Below are positions 33,003-40,639 of a stretch of 43,150 nucleotides of DNA, in pieces; within the stretch, counting starts at the first letter, position 1; each line of letters begins with the position of its first letter. A program made the position numbers and the translations under genes. The notes under the pieces were generated by a model that saw only the letters and a list, made by a program, of their open reading frames with translations, did no database searches and was not told where the DNA came from. This DNA is from Polyangia bacterium (GTDB taxonomy: Bacteria > Myxococcota_A > Polyangia > Polyangiales > Sandaracinaceae). The DNA is taken from contig JAUHXR010000036.1 in the NCBI GenBank assembly GCA_030426845.1, forward strand, positions 1 to 43,150. The letters are read 5' to 3'.

Positions 33003-36000
33003 GGGCTCGAGAGCAGCCGCACGAGCCGCTCCAGCCACGCGCCCCGAGGGTCGGTCCCGAGCCCCGCGCCGAGGCCACCCTCGAGGCTGCGCCGGAGCCG
33101 CGCCGTCTCCTCGCCGCCGCCGGGGCGCTCGACCAGCACCTGCGCGACCGTCGCGAGACCGAGGCCCACCCCCGTCCGCGAGGCGCGCTCCGCCGCCCGG
33201 GTCGCGAGCCCCGAGTCGCCTCCACGAGGCGTGTCCTCGGCCGGGCCGAGCCGGTTGATCGCGCGCATCACCGCCTCGTTGCGGTCCTTGTACGGCATGG
33301 CCGCGAGCTCCGCGGGCGCGATGGGGCGGCCGATCCAGTAGCGCTGCCGACCGTAGCCGACCGGGTACTCGAGCTTGTCGGCCGAGGGCTCGACGGGCAG
33401 CCCGCCGGTGAAGCGGACGGGGATGACCGGCACACCCGCCTGGATCGCGAGGTCGCAGAAGATGCCGCTCATCTTCTCGACCCGGTGAGTCGCCGACTGG
33501 GCGCGGGTCCCCTCGACGTGGACCATCAGGCTGCGGGCGGACGCCGCCGACGCGAGCTCGCCCGCGATGCGGGGCAGCGAGCTCGGGTCGCTCCGGTCGA
33601 AGTAGGCGATCACGCCCGGGTCCTCGACGCCCGGGTAGGCGAAGCAGGTCGCGATGAGCTCGCCGAGCCAGCTCGTCCGGTGCTCGTCCTTGGCCAGCGT
33701 CAGCGTGGGCACACCCTGCAGAGCCGAGACGATCACCGAGAAGAGAAGCGACTCGATGCCGACCTGGTGGTTGCCCAGGTAGAGCGCCGCCCGGCCCCGG
33801 ACCGCCGCGAGGGCCTCCGGGTCCTCCAACCGGACGTCCTCCACGAAGCGCTCGATGAGCCCGAAGTAGAGGTCCTCGACCGGCCACTCGCCGACGCCGA
33901 AGTGGCCGCGCCAGAACGCGCGCACCGGCTCGAGATCGAGGGCCGGCGGCCCGGCGTCGGTCACCCGCAGCTCGTCGACGCCGCGGATCGACACCGGGTA
34001 GCGCGTGAGCGGCGCGTGCGCGTCCACCGCGTAGCCGTCGCGCGCCGCGACCGCGCTCGGGTGCGCCCCGACCCGCGCCGCGACGTGCTCCTGGACCGCG
34101 ATCTCACGCGGGTCGGTGGTCCCGTAGACCGCGCGCATCGTGCCGGGGAACCAGTCGCTCGCCCGCACGTCGGCCGCGCGGAGCACCGTCGCGTCGCCGT
34201 CGGCGCGCGAGAGCGAGACCCCCGGCGTCGGGGCGCGCTCGCGGAGGAAGCGGCGGCGCGCGCTGGGCTCGGCCGCGCCGAGCGGGCCCTTGGGCATCAA
34301 GATCTCGACGAGGCGGAGGTCCGCGAACACGCGCCCCGCGGCCGCGAGCTGCAGCCGGATCACCGGGAAGCGCGCGTCGTCTCCGTCGAAGCCCTCGAAC
34401 CGAGCCTCCACCGTGACCTCGCCCTCGCGCGGCGCGGGCCCGAGGAGCCGAGCGTCGAGCCGGTGCGGGTAGCCGACGACGTCGTCGCCGATCCGGTCGG
34501 ACCAACGCGACAAGGCGTCGTGCGGCACCGCGTGCGTCGCCGCGTCGAAGAGGCCCTGATGGATCGCGCCGTAGGGGACCGCGCCCGCCGCGGCGTCGAG
34601 GGTGGCGCGCGCGCCGGCCGCGCCGAGGTCGAGGCGCGTGACGAGGTGGAACGCTGGCCCGTGGAAGAGCCGGTCGTCCGCGTAGGGATCGCGAGCCTCG
34701 GTCGGCCCGAGCGGCGCGAGCTCCTCGAACGGCGCGGGGGCGCCGAGCCGCGCGGAGGCCACCCGCTCGAAGCGCGAGAGCTTCGGGTTGGGCGCGTCGC
34801 GCCACGCGTAGAGGTGGGCCTCGTCGCCGTCGATCTCGGTCTTGAGGCGCGTCGGCCCGTCGACGACCAGCCACCGCTCGACCGCGAGGTCCCGGACGCC
34901 GTCGACCTCGCGCCCCGCGGCTCGCGCCGCGCCGACGAGGCGGTCGAGCATGCTCATCATGGGGAGCGCGGGCGCGGTGTAGGTCGGCCGATGATCGCCG
35001 AGCCAGGCGTCGGTCGCCGGGTCGAGGAGCTCCTCGGACGGGGCGGCCGCCGCGACGCGGTCGTCGGCGGCGCCCTCGACGATCCTCATCCCCAGCCGCT
35101 TCGCCTCGTAGATGCGCTTCCCGTCGACCCAGAGCGACGCGTCGGCGAGCGCGTAGACGCCCTTGTCGTCCTCCCCGCGCTCCACCACCTCGAGGGTGGT
35201 CGTGACCACGCGGTTCTCGGGCACCACCTGGCCGCGGTACTTCCAGACGTGCGGCAGGTCGGTCGCGATCGCCTCGAAGCGCGGGCTCTCGAGACCGTCG
35301 CCGAGACCGGCCTCGATCATGTAGACCTGCAAGAGCTGCAGCATCGCCTCGATGCCGAGCGAGCCCGGCTGCACCGGGTCCTGGTAGAAGTGGGCCTTGA
35401 ACGACCACTCGCCCGCGTCCACGTCCTTCTCCGCGCGCAGCACGCCGAGCCCCGCCGCCCCGCCCTCGAGGTCGAGGGTGGTGACGCGATCGATCATGAG
35501 GAGCATCGGCTCGGCGAGGCGCAGCGTCCCCGCGCAGAGCCGCGGCGGCCGCGAGGTGAGGTCGACGGTGACGTTGGCCGGCGCGTCGAACGCCGCCCGC
35601 TGCGCGTCGCTCGTCGGCAGGCCCGCCTGGTCCTCGAACGCCTCGGGCGGGAAGAACCCGAAGACCGTGTCGAGCTCGTAGACCTCCACGTCGCCGAGGA
35701 AGCAGCGCACCTGGAAGGACTCGATGATCATCCCCGCGGAGCGCGAGATGTTGGTGATCGTCACCGACGTCCGGAGCGTGCCGGAGTCCGGCAGGACCTC
35801 GGCCTTGATCGTGCCCTTGCCGTCCAGGTTGCGGAAGAGAAAGTCCTTGTCAGAGGTGAGCGTCGAGCCGACGTAGCTCGCGGTCCACCCGCAGGGCTGG
35901 AGCGCGGCCTCGAGGAGCACCGCGAAGGGCATCACCCGCGCGCCGTTCTCGTCGAAGTACCAGGCGTCGGGGGGGACGTCGTACTCGAACTCGAGGGTCT

Positions 36001-39000
36001 TGCCCGCCTCGAGGCCGCCCATCGCGCCGTCGACCTTCGTGACGCGGGAGAGGAAGTGGTAGGGCGGCCCGGGGAGCCGCGGGGTGCGCCGCACGCCGTC
36101 GAAGCGCTCGTACATCGAGCCGAAGGCGGTCGACGGCCGGCCCCACGCGCAGGCGAGGAGGCTCGGGTAGTCGAAGCGGTGCGCCGGCCCGCCCTCGAAC
36201 GACGCGGTCGCCGCCCGGGGATCGCCCGCGCCCGCGGCGAGCAGCTCGGGGTGACTGGTGAGCGGCCAGCTCGGGGTCAGCTTGAGGCCGAACCGGCGGG
36301 CGTGAAACGCGCCGAGGCCGTCGACGACGCAGAGCAGGTCCGCGTAGAGCATCGGCTCGGGCCCGTCGTGGACCTCCTCGACGAAGACCTCGTAGGTGAG
36401 CTCGCGGCTCTTCGGCGTCACCTGGCCGCGGCAGCGCAGCGAGTAGGTCTCGTGGGGGATCGGCGTGAAGCGCCAGCCGTCGCGGTCGATCGTGTAGCCG
36501 AGCGCCGACAGGTAGAACGCCATCGCCTGGACGCAGCCCTCGAGCATGAGGGTGCCCGGCATGCAGGGATCGTTCTTGAAGTGCCCCTCGAAGTACCAGT
36601 CGTCGGGCGCGATCGGGGTGACCGCCTTCAGGTAGCCGCGCCCCCACGGGCCGCCTTCGGGGTCGAACGCCTCGATGCGATCGAGGAAGAGCATCCGCCC
36701 CCCCTGGATGCGCGGGGTGCGGGTGTGGGTCTTCGTCCGGGTGAACGCGGGGCCGAAGCAATCCCACGGCCGGCCGTCGGCGAAGGCCTCGATCGCCTCT
36801 CGCTCGAAGCTCCGCGCCGCGACGGGGGCGGCCGGCGGATCGACGCGCGCGTCGGCGAGGATCTCCTGCTGCTCGGGGCGCCAGAGGATGCCGGCCGAGT
36901 CGGCGAGCTCGCCCTCGGTGAAGAAGCCGGCCTGCCCGCCCCGCACCTTGAGCGCGGGCCGCGAGCTCCCGTCGGGGAGGCGGAGGTGGCAGTCGTAGTG
37001 GAAGAAGAACAATCGCACGTCGCCTTGCGCGGCGTGGCCGTCGACGTGGATGTCGTAGGCGAGCGTCTCGCCGACCGCGGGGAGATCCCCGAGCCAGGTC
37101 ATCTCGCAGCCCAGCAGGCGGTAGGCGCGCTCGCCGCAGTTCAGGAAGTCCGCGCCGAGGTAGCTGATGAGGAACAGGTCGGCCTGGCCCGACTCGACCA
37201 TGATGCCGCACGGCATGTGGCCGTCGTGGAGGTACCAGGAGTCCTCGCGGACGTCGGTCTCGGTCCAGCAGACGCCCTTCTGCATCGAGCCGGGCTCCGC
37301 GTCCATGCCGGTGCAGCGGTCGGCGAGCAGGAGCGGCGGCTCGGGCATCCGCACCTGGACGGGGAAGTCGTCCTGCCGGGCGAAGTCCGCCCCGAAGATG
37401 GTGCTGATACGCCCGCCCGCGTGGATCGCGAGCTCCTCCCGGGTGAACGACGGACCTCGCGGACGGAGCGCGAGGGGGAGCTCGGCGGCCGGCTCGGCAG
37501 ACGAGGGCCGCGGGGTCGAGGCCGCGGGCGCGGGAGGCGAAGCCGCAGCCGACGGCGCCGGGGCGGGCGACGGCGCCGTCCTCTGGAGGGCCGGCGGTGC
37601 CTGGACCACGGAGGCCGGCGACGACGGCGGAGGGGACGCGACGGCCTGGGTCGGCGGCGTGGAGGTCGTCCCTGGGGCGGGCATCGCCGCGGCCGGCATC
37701 GCCGCGACCGGCATCGCCGCGACCGGCATCGCGGCGGCCGGCATCGCCGCGACCGGCATCGCCGCGACCGGCATCGCCGCGACCGGCATCGCCGCGACCG
37801 GCATCGCCGCGGGCGCGCCGAGGAGCGCGGTCAGCATCTGGGTATGGAGCGCCGCCTGCTGCTCGACGAACGCGCGGTGGGCGTCGGCGAGCCGCGCTTG
37901 CTGATCGGTGAACGCCGCCAGGAAGCTCCCCGGCGGGATGTCGGGCGACGCGGCGTGCGCTGCCGAGGCGGCCGCGACCCGGCGGACGTGCGTGGGCAAG
38001 TAAGCTTGTGACGACACCGCCGGCACGGGCAAGCTCGCTTGCGCAGGCGCTCCAGGCGCAGGGGCGGCGAGGCCGGGCGAGACGGCGGCCCCCGGCGCCG
38101 GCGACGCGACGGTGGGAACCGCCGGGGGCTCGTGCGCGGAGACGGGAGCCGCGGGCGGCCCCTCGTGGGTGGTCGGCGGGAGCGAAGGGGCGGGCTGCAT
38201 GGTCTGCATCGGCGTCGTCTCGGGGCGCGCGCGGGGCGCGACAGGCATCGGTGAGGGCGCAGGGGGAGGGGCGTTCGTCGCGGCCGGCACGGAGACACGC
38301 GTCGCGGCCGGAACGGCGGGTACCTGCACCGCGACCGCGCGGGCGGGCATCGTGAGGTGCGGCCCGTCGGCCGCCTCGGGGAGCGCAGGGAGAGGCGCGC
38401 CTCGCCCGACCACCGCGACCGCGCGGGTGCGCGAGGCGCCGAGCGCGGGGACCTCCACGCGCAGGCGACGCTCACCCGTCCATGGCGCGCCGTCCGGGCG
38501 AAGGCCGCGCGCCGCGCGCACCACCGCGCCCGCCACCTCGACGAGGCCGGCCGCGGCGTGCGCTACCGGGAAGCCGGTGGCGAACGCCTCACCGGGGCCG
38601 TCGAGCTCGAGCTCCGCGAGGACGGTCAGACCCTCCGCGCGCGCGTCGTCGAGCCGCCGCAGGACCAGGGCCACCGCCGCGTCGCCGCGCGGGCGTCCGT
38701 CCCCGAGGGCGGCGGCCGCGCTCGCGTGGACCGGCTCGGTCGAGCGGTCCACCGCGCCGACGATCGCCGCGTCCACGTCGCCGCGCGCGAGCGCCTGGGC
38801 CGCGATCTCGAGGGCCGCGAGGCCGCTGTGCTCCTCGGACGAGGTCGTGTAGCTGGGTCCCCCGAGGTCGAGCTGGGAGCTGAGGCGGTTGGCCGGGATG
38901 TTCGGCAGCGTCCCGAGGACGTGAGCCGCCTCGAGCGGCGGCGCGAGCCTGGCCTGGAGCTCCTCGGCCCAGCCGGAGGGCGCGTCGAGGGCCTCACCCC

Positions 39001-40630
39001 ACGCGCGGGCGCGCCAGCGAGCCCCCCACCGCGCGATCTCCGGGTCGCACTGATAGCCGACGAAGACCCCGGTGGTCTCGCGCGGCAGCGTGAGCCCCTC
39101 GGTCGCCTCGAGCGCGGCCGACAGCAGCATCGTCTGCTGCGCGCTCGCCTTCTGGAGGTCCGCGGGCGGGAAACGCAGCTTGCGCATGGGCATCCGCACC
39201 TCGGCCCAGGCGCCGACCTGGGCCGGCGCGGCGAGGGCGCGCTCGAGATCGGCCGAGGACTGACCCGCCCCGACCCGCGCGCCGAGCGCGACCACCGCGA
39301 CCCGAGGCGCGGGCGGCGCGGGGACGGCCGCGAAGGCGCGCGTCGGCTCGTAGGCCTCGACGATCAGGTGGGCGTCGTTGCCGCCGAACCCGAAGGCGCT
39401 CAGCCCCGCGCGGCGCGGACCGACCCACGGCGCCGGAGCGCTCAGGGCATCGAACGCCGAGCCGCGGAGCGCGTCGCTCGGCCGCTCGAGGTTCGGGGTC
39501 GGGAGGGCCACGCCCTCGCGCAGCGACTCGAGCACCTTCACGAGGCCGGCCGCGCCGGCCGCGGTGATGAGGTGACCGAGGTTCGCCTTGAGCGAGCCGA
39601 TGCGGGCGCCGCCGCGGTACACCTCGCCCATCGACGCGAGCTCGGTCGCGTCGCCGACCGTCGTCCCGGTGGCGTGGCACTCGACGTAGGGGACGTCGTC
39701 GGGAGACAACCCTGCTTGCGCGAGCGCGTTGCGCATGGAGCGCGCCTGACCGGCCGCGCTCGGCGCGAGCAGGCCCTTGCCGCGGCCGTCGTTGGCGAGG
39801 CCGACCCCGCGGATCACGCCGTGGATGGTGCGCCCGGCGCGGACCGCGTCCTCGAGCCGCTCGAGCACCACGACCCCGCAGCCCTCACCCGGCACGAGGC
39901 CGTCGGCGTCCGCGTGGAACGGGCGGCTCTGGCCTGTCTTGCTCATCGCGCCGAGCGCGCAGAAGCCGACGTGGAGGAAGAGGTCGTCGGCCCGGTTCAC
40001 CGCCCCGGCGATCGCGCGGTCCGCCCGACCCTCCTGGAGGTCCCGGCAGGCGAGCTCGATCGCGTAGAGCGACGACGCGCAGGCCGCGTCGAGGGAGAGC
40101 GCGGGGCCGCTGAGCCCGAGCGCCTCGGCGAGGAGCAGCGCGGGCAGGCCGCTGTTGAAGCGGTCGCGCGGGTCCGTCGCGGGCAAGCCCACGCCCTCGG
40201 CGAGGGGGCCGAGCCAGACCCGCTCGGCGAAGCGCGCGGCCCCGGACGACGGGAGCGACAGGTTGCCGAGCGTGGCGGTGACCCGACCGGGCGCGCCGAG
40301 GGCACCCGCGTCGACGAGCGCGCGTCGGGCCGTATCGAGCACCCACTGCGTCAGCGGATCGAGGCCCTCGAGGCGCGAGGCCTCGACGCGGTAGCCGGAC
40401 GGATCGAAGGCGAAGCCCTCGACGTAGCCGCCGCGACGGGTCCAGGTGCGATCGAGCGCGGCCTCCGAGGCGGTGGTGAGGACGTGGTCGTCCGGTACCC
40501 GCCAGCGCCCCGCCGGCGCGTCCGAGAGCACGTCGCGCCCCTCGCGCGCGAGCGCGAAGAGCGCCTCGGGGGAGCGCGCACCTGGAAGGAGGCACGCGCG
40601 CCCCACCACCGCGATGGGAGCGAAGCGCAT
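32999..40630 (-). CDS. pfa3: PUFA synthase subunit Pfa3-like: KS-CLF-DH-DH-PSDH-AGPAT
   Basis: A 2543-residue multidomain megasynthase subunit. The ketosynthase (5-430) has Cys184, His319 and His353. The chain-length factor (443-742) has Glu600 where the catalytic Cys would be. A Pro/Ala-rich linker (about 745-1060) with a short coiled helix (890-935) follows. Two hot-dog didomains come next (1090-1450 and 1520-1850), with HFKNDPCMPG at His1350 and HFYQDPVQPG at His1747, the classic PfaC dehydratase/isomerase sites. A polyketide-type DH follows (about 1870-2115; His1880, Asp2029). The last domain is an acylglycerol-phosphate acyltransferase-like one (2265-2445; His2288, EGTR 2373-2376). Condensation, dehydration and isomerisation would build polyunsaturated chains, and the last domain may transfer them to a glycerol lipid. 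No GHSxG acyltransferase is present. pfa2 ends 9 nt before its ATG. Confidence 0.92.
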   Translation of the reverse strand: MRFAPIAVVGRACLLPGARSPEALFALAREGRDVLSDAPAGRWRVPDDHVLTTASEAALDRTWTRRGGYVEGFAFDPSGYRVEASRLEGLDPLTQWVLDTARRALVDAGALGAPGRVTATLGNLSLPSSGAARFAERVWLGPLAEGVGLPATDPRDRFNSGLPALLLAEALGLSGPALSLDAACASSLYAIELACRDLQEGRADRAIAGAVNRADDLFLHVGFCALGAMSKTGQSRPFHADADGLVPGEGCGVVVLERLEDAVRAGRTIHGVIRGVGLANDGRGKGLLAPSAAGQARSMRNALAQAGLSPDDVPYVECHATGTTVGDATELASMGEVYRGGARIGSLKANLGHLITAAGAAGLVKVLESLREGVALPTPNLERPSDALRGSAFDALSAPAPWVGPRRAGLSAFGFGGNDAHLIVEAYEPTRAFAAVPAPPAPRVAVVALGARVGAGQSSADLERALAAPAQVGAWAEVRMPMRKLRFPPADLQKASAQQTMLLSAALEATEGLTLPRETTGVFVGYQCDPEIARWGARWRARAWGEALDAPSGWAEELQARLAPPLEAAHVLGTLPNIPANRLSSQLDLGGPSYTTSSEEHSGLAALEIAAQALARGDVDAAIVGAVDRSTEPVHASAAAALGDGRPRGDAAVALVLRRLDDARAEGLTVLAELELDGPGEAFATGFPVAHAAAGLVEVAGAVVRAARGLRPDGAPWTGERRLRVEVPALGASRTRAVAVVGRGAPLPALPEAADGPHLTMPARAVAVQVPAVPAATRVSVPAATNAPPPAPSPMPVAPRARPETTPMQTMQPAPSLPPTTHEGPPAAPVSAHEPPAVPTVASPAPGAAVSPGLAAPAPGAPAQASLPVPAVSSQAYLPTHVRRVAAASAAHAASPDIPPGSFLAAFTDQQARLADAHRAFVEQQAALHTQMLTALLGAPAAMPVAAMPVAAMPVAAMPVAAMPAAAMPVAAMPVAAMPAAAMPAPGTTSTPPTQAVASPPPSSPASVVQAPPALQRTAPSPAPAPSAAASPPAPAASTPRPSSAEPAAELPLALRPRGPSFTREELAIHAGGRISTIFGADFARQDDFPVQVRMPEPPLLLADRCTGMDAEPGSMQKGVCWTETDVREDSWYLHDGHMPCGIMVESGQADLFLISYLGADFLNCGERAYRLLGCEMTWLGDLPAVGETLAYDIHVDGHAAQGDVRLFFFHYDCHLRLPDGSSRPALKVRGGQAGFFTEGELADSAGILWRPEQQEILADARVDPPAAPVAARSFEREAIEAFADGRPWDCFGPAFTRTKTHTRTPRIQGGRMLFLDRIEAFDPEGGPWGRGYLKAVTPIAPDDWYFEGHFKNDPCMPGTLMLEGCVQAMAFYLSALGYTIDRDGWRFTPIPHETYSLRCRGQVTPKSRELTYEVFVEEVHDGPEPMLYADLLCVVDGLGAFHARRFGLKLTPSWPLTSHPELLAAGAGDPRAATASFEGGPAHRFDYPSLLACAWGRPSTAFGSMYERFDGVRRTPRLPGPPYHFLSRVTKVDGAMGGLEAGKTLEFEYDVPPDAWYFDENGARVMPFAVLLEAALQPCGWTASYVGSTLTSDKDFLFRNLDGKGTIKAEVLPDSGTLRTSVTITNISRSAGMIIESFQVRCFLGDVEVYELDTVFGFFPPEAFEDQAGLPTSDAQRAAFDAPANVTVDLTSRPPRLCAGTLRLAEPMLLMIDRVTTLDLEGGAAGLGVLRAEKDVDAGEWSFKAHFYQDPVQPGSLGIEAMLQLLQVYMIEAGLGDGLESPRFEAIATDLPHVWKYRGQVVPENRVVTTTLEVVERGEDDKGVYALADASLWVDGKRIYEAKRLGMRIVEGAADDRVAAAAPSEELLDPATDAWLGDHRPTYTAPALPMMSMLDRLVGAARAAGREVDGVRDLAVERWLVVDGPTRLKTEIDGDEAHLYAWRDAPNPKLSRFERVASARLGAPAPFEELAPLGPTEARDPYADDRLFHGPAFHLVTRLDLGAAGARATLDAAAGAVPYGAIHQGLFDAATHAVPHDALSRWSDRIGDDVVGYPHRLDARLLGPAPREGEVTVEARFEGFDGDDARFPVIRLQLAAAGRVFADLRLVEILMPKGPLGAAEPSARRRFLRERAPTPGVSLSRADGDATVLRAADVRASDWFPGTMRAVYGTTDPREIAVQEHVAARVGAHPSAVAARDGYAVDAHAPLTRYPVSIRGVDELRVTDAGPPALDLEPVRAFWRGHFGVGEWPVEDLYFGLIERFVEDVRLEDPEALAAVRGRAALYLGNHQVGIESLLFSVIVSALQGVPTLTLAKDEHRTSWLGELIATCFAYPGVEDPGVIAYFDRSDPSSLPRIAGELASAASARSLMVHVEGTRAQSATHRVEKMSGIFCDLAIQAGVPVIPVRFTGGLPVEPSADKLEYPVGYGRQRYWIGRPIAPAELAAMPYKDRNEAVMRAINRLGPAEDTPRGGDSGLATRAAERASRTGVGLGLATVAQVLVERPGGGEETARLRRSLEGGLGAGLGTDPRGAWLERLVRLLSSP
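37676..37810 (-). repeat. Nine 15-bp tandem repeats coding for AAMPV/AAMPA units
   Basis: Nine five-codon units encode residues 941-985 in the linker of the Pfa3-like protein between chain-length factor and first dehydratase. Most copies share the plus-strand 15-mer GACCGGCATCGCCGC, with GGC instead of GAC at three copies. It lies directly after the helical segment ending TQMLTALLGAP. Confidence 0.9.
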
Positions 40631-40639
40631 CGCGGGCGA

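Noticed and set aside
33485-38011. 1508-residue plus-strand open frame opposite the PUFA synthase gene
   Set aside because: It is antisense to conserved catalytic domains, with Arg/Val/Asp-rich composition typical of high-GC reverse-complement frames.
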